DNA of 64,000 bases from Heliocidaris tuberculata (taxonomy: Eukaryota > Echinodermata > Echinoidea > Camarodonta > Echinometridae). The stretch spans positions 10,171,992 through 10,235,991 of the forward strand of contig CM046850.1 of NCBI GenBank assembly GCA_025618425.1. The letters are read 5' to 3'. How positions within the stretch are numbered: position 1 is the stretch's first letter; every line of letters begins with the position of its first letter. The translations under genes were made by a program, and so were the position numbers. This document shows, piece after piece, positions 25,934 through 39,800 of this stretch. Under the pieces are notes generated by a model. That model did no database searches, was not told the origin of the DNA, and saw nothing but the letters and a program-made list of their open reading frames with translations.

Positions 25934-26102
25934 CTAGTGAACTAAAGATAGCAGTAACCTTTTTATTGTAATCAGGCAGATCCAGAGGCAGATCCAGGAT
26001 TTTCTAAAAGCGGGGGGAGCAAAATGCTGAAATTAATACACAATTAAGAGGGCAGTTCTTTTTGTGTGTTTGTTCTTTAAGAGTATGCCAGTGATTTCAC
26101 AA

Positions 26103-26997
26103 GGGGGGGGGGGGGGGCATGGGCTGGTCATGCCCTCGTAATTTCGCCACTGATTGTAGGAGTCGGAAGTGTTTAGCATGAAATATTGTGTTTAGTGTCC
26201 ACTCATATCTAGGCTTGCATATGAAGTGCTAGGGTTTCTTTAACAGCTAATTAGTCATACAACTCACCGTCACCCCCATCACATGCCAGATTTACATTGA
26301 TTGTATCATACTATAACTTCCTTCAAGTATCCAAAATTAGTGTGTGAGTGGGCACTAGACTTGGCAGCATCAGTATGGCATTGGAGTAGCACTGCTGATA
26401 ACGTTATGGGCCAAGAACTTCACCTCACTCTAACCATTTATCAGGTCAGACATGTTTGCCGGGAGCTGTACGTGATGTTTAAATAAAGTTTTTGCAGATG
26501 ATGGAAGCCTGAAAAACTTACTTTTCATCTAGTAAAAGTAAAATTCTCAGCATGACTTTATGAACCGTATAGAGTAGCTTTCAGGAAACCGTTTATGCTG
26601 AAGTGAATTAGTGGACTTGTAATATTAGATGAGCTTGTGGGGATTCAGCTAACAGTGAAAGGTATGTTTTATAACTTATTTGCTTTAATTGATTTCTTCG
26701 TTTTTTTTATTTATGTGAAAAATAGCTCTCAATTAATTATTCAGTGGACTGACAATTATTTATTGTCTCTGTAAGTTGCTTTCTGTGTTGACAGTGGGGG
26801 GGGGGGGGGGGATGGACATGTCAGAAAAATCTCCCCCATAAAAAAAAGGGGGAAAAAGAAGAAAGTTATCACATGTTTTTTTGTTAATTGTTCTTCTAAA
26901 AATTATCGGACATGCCCATCCCAAACAACAAGAGTTTGTCATACTGTTCAAGTGAAGTGCCTATCAGGTCTCAACTTCTTGGGGGGGGGGGGGGGGG
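26103..26997 (+). repeat. Three G runs (15, 16, 17)
   Basis: G runs at 26103-26117, 26796-26811 and 26981-26997, each in otherwise AT-rich sequence. Confidence 0.9.
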
Positions 26998-27597
26998 TAG
27001 GGCACATGACCCGTGTGGATCCATCATGCCTTGACAAGATACATGTGATTGCAATAATTTATTTGATGAGGCAATGAAATTTATGATCCATGTTAGATGT
27101 ACTTCACCTACAAATGATTGCAGATTTCGTCAGATGACTGAGAAGACTAACCATAAACTGGGTCTGACAGCCCAAGAACACGGGAACATCCAGTATGTTA
27201 TGAATAATACCATGGGCCAATATTAATTATCTTCTTGGGAAATTCCCATTCTCTCGAATTTTCATCCTCACATCTATGGCTTATCTTCACTGCCAGTTAT
27301 CTGACAAAGCCTAAAATCATTTGTAGCCAACACTCTCACAAGGTAAACAAATTTGACAGTGAATAATCACAAGATTTGTTCTGATAAAAAGGATTTGTTT
27401 TTCAAAAGTTTTGTTTATGTAAAAAAGGATATGTTGAATATTTGGCACACATATTTAGAATGCTGAACACTCTCTAACCTACAGGATATGTCGATTGTCA
27501 CTAGGCTGCACACACAGATTCTATTTTGATACTTATGACAATTTCATGAAGCCTTGAGCTGACTTTGCCAGTGTCTAGCTGAGTCAAATAAGATCTT

Positions 27598-27754
27598 GGC
27601 CCTCTTGCATAAAAAGTTGCGATTAAACGCAACTCAAAAAATTAAACGCGACTTGATTTTCAACCAAACAGGATTGTGTATTTGGGAGTTCACTTGCGTT
27701 TAATTTTTGAGTTGAGTTTAAAGTTTCAACTCAACTTTTTATGCAAGAGTGCCC
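27598..27754. mobile_element. Hairpin MITE, about 155 bp
   Basis: The left arm CTCTTGCATAAAAAGTTG is mirrored by CAACTTTTTATGCAAGAG on the right; inner arms also pair (AATTAAACGCGACT-type against GCGTTTAATTTTTGAG). Confidence 0.7.
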
Positions 27755-28127
27755 TTGGCAGGAGTAGTTACGTACTGCCGAAGGACTGCGGTCTCCATAG
27801 TCTCCTAATTCAGACCCTCTTCGACATGTTACGTTTTGTCCCTGCCAACTAGGCTCTAACAATGAAAGCACACATAATTATTTTGTTAGTATTCAATCAC
27901 ACATCACTGGTTAATATCCCATACCGGAGGTGATCATAAATGACTAATCATACAGAAAATGAAATACAAGTCAACAAACAACATTCAATGACAAATACAA
28001 CCAGTACATGTTGCATTGTGTCATCACAACCACATCATCTTAAGTGCAGTAATTATATCTAGGGTACATGCTTGATTAAATATTTTCTTTAGATAATGTA
28101 GAATTTTGACAAGTGTTTAGTACAAAG

Positions 28128-28314
28128 TAAATGGGAGACCTCGAAAGACATGTCACTCACAGAGTTGCCAATATGTGTTTGATCAATTACAACTTAAGAA
28201 ATTCATAATTTTCTTATTTTTATATTTGATTTTCATCAGTCTTTCACTGATCAATTTCTCTTATTATCTGCTTTTATCAAAACCAGTTTAATATCAGAAT
28301 GGACTTCCCCTTAA
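28128..28314 (+). mobile_element. TTAA-MITE family B, 5'-truncated copy
   Basis: Shares ACAGAGTTGCCAATRTGTG, a CATAATTTTCTTATTTTT-like stretch and the end GGACTTCCCC-TTAA (28311) with the right half of the 11107 copy. The left half is missing. Confidence 0.6.
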
Positions 28315-28751
28315 ACACTCTTATGACTCTCATCATATGAAAATGGCATGAATTCATATTTCCATTTCTTTTCCAGTTGACATTGATTATTGCCCAAAGA
28401 CTTTGAACTTCAAAATGCTATTTCTTCATGCAAAGCTTGTTTTGTACTTTGCAAACTGTAAATGTGGCAGTTTCAGAAAGGGAACAAGTAGAGACAATTT
28501 GATGAAATTCAATGAAACTGTCTATCCATGCTGTGACTTTTACCACCCTTATGGTTCACCTTGTGAATACTTGAGAGGATCACATCCTCTTTAGTCGTCT
28601 GTAATGAGAACCATATTAAGCAGTTTCCTTCCTTGGATTAGACAATCTGCTTTACATTTAGGTTCATACTAAGGATAACTTCTGGAAAACTAAGCTCTTG
28701 AAGTCTAAGTTCTAGAAGGTTTGTAGTGTGTACAGAAAGTTTTTGGAATAT

Positions 28752-29040
28752 GTAGCACTTGACTGGAAATGCAAAGGTCATGGGTTTGACCCCCGGCACT
28801 GCACGAATGTCTTTAGGCAAGGCATTAAGTTACATTTGCTGCTCCTTATCCAGGAGAGCAATGGGGACCTAGCTGCAGGATGGTGAAATCCTTTGTGATA
28901 GTAATTGCCACATATGCCCTCACAGTGACCACATGGTAGGAATACTCTTCGATGAGTGGAGATGATACACACAATGTGTCTATGAATGAATCTGATGACT
29001 GGGGTGATAATAATAGAGACATTGTTTTGTATTAAGCACT
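28752..29040 (+). mobile_element. tRNA-derived SINE copy
   Basis: An A-box-like start is decayed, but CACTTGACTGGAAATGC and the B-box-like GGGTTTGACCCC (28782-28793) match the better copy at 32450. Both then continue with an AGGCATTAA / AGACATTAA and CTACATTTGCT-like body. It is not a tRNA gene, because no cloverleaf closes. Confidence 0.6.
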
Positions 29041-32000
29041 ACATAAATCCAGATTTATAATTGATATTAGCTTTAAATTTTCAGGAATGTTCCAACATCT
29101 AAGTTGCATTTTGTGACTTCCTGAGAGCATTCTCGTGATAATTTCATTGCAGATAGAATTATCACAGTTTGAAGAAAGAAGATTCTGCCGTTTGTAATGT
29201 TTCAAAGTTTTAATAGATGGGAAGAATTAATGAATCTAGGTTCTGCCCTCAATCTTTAAGAAAATTTTCATGAAGATCTAGAAACTATAATGGAAACATG
29301 GATGGTTAATGTGGCATTGCTCTGTGGTTTGTATTAAATCGAGTCTATGGTATTATGGTGTCATAGAGGGATATTAGCTATTCAAGGTTAACTCATTATG
29401 TGCATAGTCAATTAGTTGGCTCGAGTATGACACGATGACTCTTTTGTACCTATCATTTCCTCACCAGTATCCTGTTGTATATATCATCAGTTATTTGTGT
29501 GATCAGTGTTCATCTTCATTGCCTGATTAAACTGAAATCTGCATTTGATTATACTTAATTGAATTAAGTTGCTGTGAAGCTATCTCCAGTTTTATGTGAA
29601 ACATAGAACAACTGAACATCAAAAGTAAGTCAATATTTTCTTATAACTTATTCTGAGACAAAAGGTGACGTGTGTTTTCAGATTTATCATCTGACTTTGG
29701 GATTAAATTAGCCATGTGAGAAATTTGTATTACACTGTGGCTGTATCACATGCTCAAAATACAAAGGGCACTCTAATTTGCTTCAGTCCTGAAATATCCC
29801 TTGTAACATCTGCATTGAGAGGCCTTCTGTTTGCTCTAATCTTTCATTATTGGATGCCATTTTTCTTGATTTTATTTTGTTATGAAAATGAAGAGCCCCC
29901 TGAGAAAAACTTGTTTTTGAGGGTGATTGTAATGGATATCTCTCCATCAGTAGAAGACTAACCTTCTGGTCTGTCTTTTGTAAAGATTAGTATTACTGTA
30001 TTTCTTAATCACTTATAGGCATATGGATTTGAATTGAGAAACTATCTGGAAATTGTCTTGATCACCTAAATCAAAGTAGCTCTCCTTATTTTGACAGGTC
30101 TTAGAGCTATATACATGTAGTTAAAGAAGAGTTTTAAAGTCAGTGAAGTAAATCTAGAATATTTTCTTTCTCTAATCTGATAAGCTTATACATCTGACTC
30201 AACCTATTTGGATAGTTTAGAATATTAGAAGACATATATACTCCAGTGGTTTCTCAAGGAAGATTATGGTGAAAGAGATTTCTTAGAAGAAGCTTGGAGA
30301 GTATTAGCATTGATTTACACAGGTCTTTGAACTGTCCCAATCGTACACTTATATCCTAAAGGTATTATTAAAATGCTCATTAATTTATAGCTTTCTAGTT
30401 CTGTAAAATTATTCTGTGAGAAAAATATATTTGCCAGAAGTAAACTGAATATCCCCTCTCATTTTTATGTAAGTTATAAATTATGTCACATTAAATGCTG
30501 TATCATTCTGTTTTTCCAAAACAAAACCTTCCATTAAAAAATGATGGGATTTTGTTCAACCTTTAAGGAAATATTGTTTATAAAAGAATATCATTGATCC
30601 TGAGGATGTTAGTACCAGTATGTTTGTAGACTATTTTATGCACAAACTAATAAACTTTTAAGATATGGAGATTATTCTGAAAATTTACGAGGTTGCAATT
30701 ATTAAAGATCATGTTTGTGTCTCATTGTCAGTTTTTGGAGTAGCATGTTAAGGATTCTGCTTCAAAATGACATGATATGGGTAATTAAAACCTGCAGGAA
30801 AAAAAAAAACGTTTTGATTGCACATAATTGGTATTGAATGGTTGACCTTATATACAAGCTGTCTAAATATGTAGAAAAAGAAAATCTACAAGTATGGAAA
30901 AGTTATCAGAAAAGAAAAAAGGAGTTGAGTCCTTTACAGAGCATAAATCCAATATGTCTGTTTATCATTTACAGTATAAACATTATAAAATAGAGAAATA
31001 AAATCATCGGCATTACTCTCCAAGTGATTTGACGTATTCTGGTGGTTTTCGTGTTGCTAATTACGGGTGTGTTTTGATAAAAGTAATGTATGTTCATTGA
31101 TGCAGATTAGTAAGCTCCCAAGTTCATCGGGTGAGGGTAAAACGAAAAGAAAGAAATTAAATTCCAGACACATTTTTCTGTTTGTGTGGGATAATAAAAG
31201 AGCTTTTGTGGTGCTGTCTGTTGTGAGTTGTCAGCTTTAACAAATTCTCATAATTGAGATCACATGAGCTTTGCGATTTACGGTCTGGTTGTCGCATTTA
31301 AAGCCTGGACTTTTTGGTCACGTAGCTGAAGAAGGAACCAATATTTCTATTATGGGTTCTGAAGCACAGTCACACAATGAACCTGCATACATTTATGCAG
31401 AGTTCTGAATGCTTACTTTTGAGCCTATTATCTGCCATTGAAACTAAAGAAGGTACAGAGATTAATGCACTGGAAGCTATTCGTCTTGTCTCCCATCTGG
31501 GCTGAGAGTTTGATGTGACTTGTACTATCAATGGTGAGTCAAACCTATTGTTCTTCCTCAAGCGAAGTTAGGTATTTCACTAAACATGTCTCCCATATGA
31601 AATGAATACTGCAAAAACTGGACAAACTTTCTTGACGAGAAACTTTCAGGAATAATTAACTAAAGTCATTTTCAGAAGAAGAAATGAAGTGTTAGGATTC
31701 CATGATTTTTGTGGCATGAAACATTAGGACTCTTGACCGCTTACCATGATAAATTTGTAACAGATCATGCATGCAGTACTTTATGGTCTTGTGAGAATTT
31801 CACCATTTCTATCTTGGTCCAGTTGAAACCTATGTCTATTACTCGTGTATGCTCTACGCTACCTTAGTTTACATAAAGGTAGGCCTACATAAATTTATTA
31901 CAAATCAAAGGAAGTATTTATATTGATGATTTCTGTATCCTGGTTTTGTTTAGTTTACTCTTGTTATGTGGTTTTGTGGGGATACATGTATTTCGTCATA

Positions 32001-32307
32001 TTATGTTTTAATGATTTATAGTAATAAATCACAGGAAAATTACGTTACTGCTGTTTTTTTGTTTTTTGTTTTTTGTTTTTGTTATTGGAGTCATTAACAG
32101 TCTGCTTGTGGCATAATGTATTAACAGGACATGAGTTTTTTTGTTCTCATTTGACAAGGTATTGTGAAATAAATCATGATTTAACAGTGATGCAAATTTC
32201 ATTTGATATTTCTAACATAGCAACATTACTCATGTAAATAGTGATGAAGTTAATGATGTTTACTACACAGATGGGGATGACTGACTGTATGTTATGTGGA
32301 AATGTCA

Positions 32308-32449
32308 TGGTAGAGTGGTTCGTTCACTTGACTTTCAGTTGAAAGGTTTAGGGATCAAATCCCTGCCTGACAGTAATGTCCTGTGGGAAGACATTGATCC
32401 ACATTTACCACTCCCCACCCTGGTGTAAATGGGTACCTGGTATGCTTAA
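32308..32449 (+). mobile_element. tRNA-derived SINE, first of a head-to-tail pair
   Basis: Contains GTAGAGTGGTTCG (A-box-like) and GGGATCAAATCCC (B-box-like), then the same ATTGATCCACATTTACCACTC body as the next copy, and stops where that copy begins. Confidence 0.65.
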
Positions 32450-32742
32450 GAGGTGTCGTAGTCGAGTGGTTTAAACACTTGACTGGAGATGCGAATGTTG
32501 TGGGTACGAACCCCGGCACGGCACTAGTGTTCTTTGGTAAGACATTAATCTACATTTGCTACTCTCAACCCAGGTGTTAAATGGGTACCGGTAGGAAGGA
32601 ATTCCTTCAGTGCTTTGAGCACCGAATTCGGTAGCCTAGCTAGAGCTCGTTAATATTGGAGCACCTTGAGCACCTTATGCGTGGTGGATATGAGTGCTAT
32701 AAAAATACCCAACATTATTATTATTATTATTATTATTATTTA
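32450..32742 (+). mobile_element. tRNA-derived SINE with (ATT)n tail
   Basis: Starts AGGTGTCGTAGTCGAGTGGT (A-box-like), GGGTACGAACCCC (B-box-like), a non-tRNA body and a tail GTGCTATAAAAATACCC followed by (ATT)n at 32714-32740. The most complete SINE in the window. Confidence 0.75.
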
Positions 32743-33949
32743 GCATAGTTATTTAATTATTTAATATGCTCCACTATGAAAAGTGTTCATCTTGTTTTTT
32801 GTAAAGCTAGTTGTCTGTAATCACATGCATTCATATTCCAGACTTATATGAAAGATTTATGTTGGCCAAAGAGCATTGCAGGACCAGAAAACTGCCATGT
32901 GAATATTTATATATATTAGTACCTGGGGAAATAAATGTAGAGTGAACTTTAAAAAAAACTCCTATGATTTGTTACAAGTAAATGGAATCTGGATGTCAAT
33001 TAGCAGAAGACCTTTCTTCCTGATCTCAAAATCAGCGAGATTAGTTGAGTATTAACAGATCCTCCCCTTATGCTTCTATCCAGCTATTACTTACTTCATG
33101 AATTTCATGTTCATGTTAATGTGTTCATGTTAATGTGTTCATGTATGGGAGGTTATTTTAACATTTTGATTTTGATAGTGAACTTGTTTTCAAAGTATTT
33201 GCTCAGCGTGTTGACCAGCATGATGTACCTCGTTGATCCTCTGCATGTTTGATTCATAATCAGATCTCACTTGGCAATGTTTGTATATATACTGCACTTG
33301 TCTGATGGTGCAGTCTACATTATATTTTTATTAAGAAGTGTTTTTGTGAGTCTTATAGATATGAGGACATAACAAATTGTGTGAAGCTTTATTTTGGCAA
33401 AGGGATTGGAGCATCGATTTTAGAAGTGCATGTTCTACCATGATACAGCATTTCATACAATTTTCCTATCCAGCATTGTTGCTGTCCTGTGATACCTCAT
33501 GCATTGTTCAGCTCAGCTGCTGTGATACAAAGTAATGATGTAGTGACACCATGTGGAAAGTATTCATGTGTGCTAAAGACACATGATGATGGGTTCTCAT
33601 GGGGAATTTGACACCATTTAGCTGTAATTTATCTGATTTATAACAGTGTCATCAGTCACCAAGAGAGGACTTCACTTTTACAACCAAAGTATTTTATGTG
33701 CTTTCATAATGCTCGCACTATCCACCGACTTCCGAAGAACTGCCCTTTACTTTTTGAGGAAAAGTCGTCACAAATTCTGCATCTGAAAGATGACCTAATG
33801 CTTTCAGAGTCTCCAGCAAAGTCCGGGTGGGACATAAGTTTCGCAGCGCGCAAGATTTGCACAAATATTAATTGGTAATATTCCAACAAGTCCTGTGTAG
33901 GCGAACTATGCCACAATTTACCCATATGGAAACTGCTGGGAGTATGTCT

Positions 33950-34541
33950 TTAAAGGGCAATCCAACCTTGGTAATAAGATGATTTGTATGAAAGCAGAAA
34001 AATAAGAAAAACAGGATGGTGAAAATTTGAAAGAAATCGGACAAGGAATAAGAAAGTTATGGATGTTTGAAAAATGAGATCACTACATCTATGCGAATCT
34101 CAAATTGGCAATTTGGTGATTGGATTGTGACATTTTTGTGGACAACTCTCCCATTTGTCGTACACAAGAATATCATTAATTTGCGGTTTTCTTCGAGGCG
34201 CTTTTACCCTCGGGGCAGTTCTCAAAATATATTGGAGACAGCATATTGTTATAGGTCCTCATGAACGAAAAGATCCTACTGAGTAATGCATTTTGAAAAA
34301 AAGTGACATTTTAGTCATTTTGTGTGTTGGAGCAAATGGGAGAGTTGTCCACAGCTACATCACAGTGACATTACCTGTTCGGCCAATTTGAAATTCCCAT
34401 ATGCATAGTGATTACAACTTTCAAAAAATCATAACTTTCTTATTACTTGTCCGATTTCGTTCAAACTTTCACCAATCTGCTTCTCTGATTTTTCCTCTTT
34501 CTTTCAAAACAACTTGCTATTAAGGTTGGATTTCCCTTTAA
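33950..34541 (+). mobile_element. TTAA-flanked MITE, family A copy 3
   Basis: Intact TTAA on both sides (33950, 34538), ends AGGGCAATCCAACCTTGG and AAGGTTGGATTTCCCT. Long subterminal inverted repeats are visible. The 65-codon ORF inside (34067-34264) reappears in the copy at 41139, so it is element sequence and not a gene. Confidence 0.85.
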
Positions 34542-36061
34542 GCTATGCATCCATGGAGCTATGATATCAACTCTGTAATAGTTGATTTCCTGTATCACTG
34601 GTCACTTTGGTCAGCTGTGTTCCATGAATGTTCTTGATCCTCTTGGACATGAGGTCATCTAGGATTAGTCCTAGGACACATCCATTACCATTCATCTTCA
34701 AGTGAGCTTTATGATACAGGGTTTTATAAGCTGATGCTGGTCAAGGATCATCTTCTATCTCCCCTGGGACTGAGCAGTCACTGCTTTTCATTCCAAGACA
34801 GTTCAATCTGTTAAGAATAATGGGATGAATCTTGAACTTTTGTTGATCCTTGCTTTTTCCAGTGATATTTCTTGATGCATTCATATTGGAATAATGTCAT
34901 TGGATCAGATGAGTATCTTCTTCCAAGTTTCTTGATACATAGGCAAGCAGTAGGGTAAGGAATGATCATGTGATGTCAGCCAGTCAGGTTATCACTTGGA
35001 TAGAATTTCATTGTAACATTAGCATGGGCGTAACCATGACATTTAAAGCGTTTTCCAGCAAAATCTTGGATCCATACTGGAGTTTGTTGTGGACATGTAT
35101 TAGCCTATATGTCTTGTACATTCTTTTGCTTGTCTCCAGGTCTTCGCTTATTTCATATTTGGATGTAACTTTTTAAGTATTTATTGTAGAGACAGACCAG
35201 AAGACATCGTTTTGTGCATGTTAAATTATATTCTGGAACATTAATAGAGGGAAAGTTATCAGGATAGCACAGCAGAATTGATTCAGCACATTTCTTGCTC
35301 TGATATTGTGAAGGATCTTGAAAGCATAATGTCAGTAAACATACCTGATTGTGGATTCATTGTCACTGTTCAACCAATCTTGCATTATCAGGTAAGCTTT
35401 GTGTGGGATGTTCACTCGCTTTCAAAATCAACTGTTCCGAAATCCGCATAGAAAGGGGTCTTCTTCTCATCATTTTGTCCTAGCAGCTTGAAAGTTGGGG
35501 AAAAAATTATTATTTTGTTAATTTGGTACACTTGAAGCTCTGTATACATTTTCATGTCAAGTTAATTTTTTGCTGTGAGTGGTAGGTGGGTCTGCTTGGA
35601 TGCCATTAGCATGATTAGGGAGATATATGGCTGTTAAGTCTGAAATTATTATATGATTATAAGGTTGAGAGGAATATTATTGATTCAGAATGATACCTGT
35701 CGTGGACAGATACCTTTCATAGTCGAGATATCCTTTGGTGTAACAGACAAGACCGTGTTGTCTGTCCTGAGACTGACTGGACAACATATGGTCCTGTTTA
35801 TATTTAGAGCCTAATGGCCTCTCGTATAATTAATATTTCCACTCAATATGCCCTTCCTACTGGCCCTATCCACCCCATATGATACTTTAATCTGTGAAGT
35901 ATGAAAGTGATTGGTGAGAATGAATACTACAGGTCCATTTCTGACTGGGGTAGATAAACTGATTGAAAATTACTAAGCAGTGTGAACAGACCCTATTGAT
36001 TCTATGAAAATTAATCCCAGAACCTGCCAAATATTCTTTCAAACTTCAGGTTATTTTGAGG

Positions 36062-36190
36062 AGGCATGATGGCTCAGTGGTAGAGCAGTGGTAGAGCAGT
36101 GGTAACCAGAAGGTCCTGGGTTCAAAACCAACTTGATACGCTAGTGCCCTTTGGTAAGGCATACAAGTACTTAGAGCTGAGGTCCCTCTG
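36062..36190 (+). mobile_element. tRNA-derived SINE fragment with iterated A-box segment
   Basis: ATGGCTCAGTGGTAGAGCAG followed by extra GTGGTAGAGCAGTGG repeats, then CTGGGTTCAAAACC (B-box-like) and a CTTTGGTAAGGCATA body. The internal duplication spoils any tRNA fold. Confidence 0.6.
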
Positions 36191-36444
36191 GTTGTTGAAG
36201 AATATATACTTGCTTTCTTGGCAGTCAGGAAAAATAATAAAAATGAATTTCTGCAGGTTTGGTGATCATTTATTGGAAGCAATATTATTATGAAAGTAAA
36301 TCAAGAGAGCAGAGCAGCTGCAGGCTTGCTCTGTGTTATCTGACAGGAAATTGAGACCATCACTGTTTGTATGCACACTGTTTTGAGAAATCTGTTGGAC
36401 TTCTGCTTGGTCAGGCATATCTGAACATTTGAAACCCATTATTA

Positions 36445-36824
36445 TTAAAGTGTACCAATCACCTTAAAAAAATAATATGTGTAGTACTGCTAGAATGTAT
36501 AAAATCAACCTCAAAACACTTTACCTGGCCTTCAATGGGTTAACGGGCAAGGGATATGAAGAAAATGGAGGGAAAACATAAAACCTCTAGCACAGAACCC
36601 CACTTTGATTTCGGTTCTGTGTGGGCCTTTTTTTTATGCGAGCACGTATGGGTGAGTCGACTAGTCTCCTCACAAGTCGCTGTTTTGTTTATTGGGAGTG
36701 TATTTCAACTTGCAATATCTCTTTATAGAATCAACATTTGAAGCTCATATTTTGAATATGGTATAGCAACATGGAACCCCGAATATACGGAGCAAAATAT
36801 TTTCTAGTGATTAGTACACTTTAA
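36445..36824 (+). mobile_element. TTAA-flanked MITE, family C copy 2
   Basis: TTAA on both sides (36445, 36821), ends AGTGTACCAATCACC and TAGTGATTAGTACACT. The core hairpin has decayed (AGCACAGAACC ... GGTTCTGTGTGG), losing CpGs in the way expected from cytosine methylation and deamination. Confidence 0.8.
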
Positions 36825-39800
36825 GGGTTTATTTCTTGATGTGAATAAACATGCTGTATACTGTCGGAACATTCACATCCGGAGGTTGTGAGAGTGTCTG
36901 TTGACACAAGTACATGCCCAGCTTGAAGGTTAGTATCCATACAGAGGCAGAGAATAGAGATCATTTGTTAGTTGAGATTAGCAGTAAAGTCAATGTTTAT
37001 CTCTTCATTACAATATAAGTAGTGATCATAACATACTCTCATCTCAAGGACCCTATACTTGTTTTTATTAGAAGTTCCATCATCTGAGTTTATTCTTCAC
37101 ACAATAAAAGCTGTCCTTTACCTCGACCCGAAGTGGGAAACCCTGGTTTGAAATATGCTGTCTCACTTGTTATTGCATTATTACATTTATTGCTTTTGAT
37201 ATCATTAGTCTCATTGCATTTAACTCTTCATGCGCCACTCGCATAACATGCCTGTTCAACAGTATTTCTCAAGGGGTAGTGTTAAAGGTTTATTTAACAG
37301 TTTCCAGATTAAAATTAGTACATAAAGATGATTAAGGGATTATCATGTAGCAAATTAACACTGAAAGTGTGTTGTTATACAAACATTTTGACTTGCTCAA
37401 TGGAAATCATTTTGTTACTTGGTTCATATTATTGTGCCAATTAGGCACTCATGGCAAATAAAAGCTTAATATATACAATTTCGTTTTGCCTGGTAGTTCT
37501 TTGATCCTCCCCAGTGTTTTCATGGACAATTGCCTCCTAAAGACCAGACCTAATGATTTATCATTTACACAATGAATAGAATTCAGTTAAGCTATACAGC
37601 CATAATAACAAGGCCTGAATGTGACTAGAATGATATTATAAGCCCATCCTAATGGTCTCTTCTCTTTACACCCATTCAAACTTTGACCCAATCCCTGTCT
37701 TCAGTGTAGTCTGCATTTTCAGACTCTGTTAAGTCAGTCCAATAATTTGAGAAACAGTGATCACTTTAGGCCATTTGTGGTTTTGCTGTTATTGATGAAC
37801 ATTGATCAATTGAGAATAGTTTGACATTTATTGTACTTAATGATGAGAATACTATGTCTGTAGTATCATTTTCTTGTACTTCATAAATAAGAAATATATG
37901 TTGTATGCAGGGGCTCAGAGCGAATTTGTCCTCAAAATCCTGAATGCATACTTGCTAAAACGCTTTCTATTTAGTGGGTTGCAAATAAGCCAAGCCATAA
38001 GAGAGAGATGAATAAAGTCATAAATTTGTCTCTTAAAAACTGATATTGTGATTAACTGTACTGTATTTATTAAAACTCAAGGATTATAATCTTGTAGACT
38101 ACTATTCATCTCCTGCATCAAAGGTTTTAGATCTTCTTTCAGAAACCTGAACTCTAGACTTGAGTGCTCCTGAAGAAAAGCACTCTAGGGGGGCACAGGA
38201 TCAGCCATCGAGTCAGGTGAAGAGGCTGGTCTCGATAAAGTTTTAATTGATATTTAGAGGTTTGATCTGCGAGCAAGGATGACACTCTAGAGCTCCTGAT
38301 GCCCATGCTAACATCATCAGTTTACCAAAATATCTGGCGTAGTACATTTGTGAGTTTCAAAGGAGCACTTGGTCAAGGTGAGGAATGTCCAATTTGTATG
38401 AATTGTGGGGAAATAAGTATTTTTCCAGAGTTATGCTGATTAATTTGGTGTTTTGACCCCTTCAACTTAGAGGTCGACCGCCACCAAAATTGACACAGCC
38501 CCTCATGGGAATGGTTCCGCGAGTGGGCGGAGTGTGAAGATGTTTACTACTTTTATCATATTCTATTATTATTCTGTTCTTCGTGGTTGACCGTGCTGGG
38601 GTCCAACGTGAACGATTTGATAAGTGGACTTCAAACTATGGTTTCCTGATATGAAACGATGGAATGATAATCGGATCTGGTTTATTTGTTGTTGACATTG
38701 TTGACAGTGGCATGCACCTGAGTAAGTAGAACTTCAATGAGTGAATAGATACATTCAATTTGTTCTCACGCACATTCAGTTTGAACAATTTATTGGTGAT
38801 ATATATGCAGTGTTCCTACTGACTGTTTGTCACTGTTTTATTGTGTGCTTCTCGGTACCTAGAGGATTATCAGTGATATGTACTCGAGCTCTCATCTGTT
38901 ATATTGTTGATCTTGGCTTGTTTTACCCTGAATATCTCTAGGTAAGTCCTTGTTAAATGTGTCTTTGAAAGTCCATAAATCATTCAAATGGAAGTCTACA
39001 ATTAAGTTTTATCTTCTTGCCCCAGTCTTTCCATTTTGGCATATATTTCAGAAATAAAACAACAGTTTTACTGCATACTAAAATTGGATATGAATAAATT
39101 TTCATTTTCAAATTAAAGTATTGAATGGTCTGAGAATCTTATAGCTCCAGCTGTGATATCATGATAACTATGACTGCAGTATTTCTATTTGTCTGCTGAG
39201 CACTACTAAAATTTCCTTTAAAAAAAAATGTTGATCATACTTCGCTGATGAAAAGGGCATGGTAAATGGTATCTTGATATTATCAATAGAACAAGCCTAA
39301 TAAACAGATGAAACATATGCATAATACTCTTCTCCAAGAAGGGATGATATATGCATGAAGTGTCATAATGGTACTCCATCTAAATAATTGTACTATTTCA
39401 TCTCTTTTGACTGAATATGTAGTTACACTCTTTTTAGTTAGGAAGGCATCCTGCTGTTCTGTATACATACACACTGTGATATTGTATCAACTTCTGCATT
39501 CTATTATTACCTGTGGACAAAAGAAGCCAAGCTCCCCCTTCCAAGTCTTTGGATTAGTGGAGGAGATTAGACTTCAGAGTAGAAATCAATAGATTGGTTG
39601 GTGTCTTTCTCAATAGAGGTCATACATGTATTGTATCAAATAGTCTTTAGGTTAATAGTTGTTAGGGGTAGTGTAATGATGCTATTAAACAACCCCCATT
39701 GTCTATGGTGAGATCTTCTTGATGTCTAAGGGTAATACAGGGGGTGTTGGTCATTGGGGGTTGAAGATGAATCCAAGCAGTACCAAGAAGGATTGAATTG

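Noticed and set aside
34067..34264. 65-codon ORF similar to the one at 41139
   Set aside because: The similarity is real but comes from two copies of the same MITE, not from a gene family.
36062..36140. Candidate tRNA gene
   Set aside because: A- and B-box-like words are present but spacing is disrupted and no acceptor stem closes; SINE-derived.
38741..38946. Possible exon ending TCTCTAG|GTAAGT
   Set aside because: A good donor word, but the frame has a stop at the junction and no clear acceptor; could at most be an untranslated exon.
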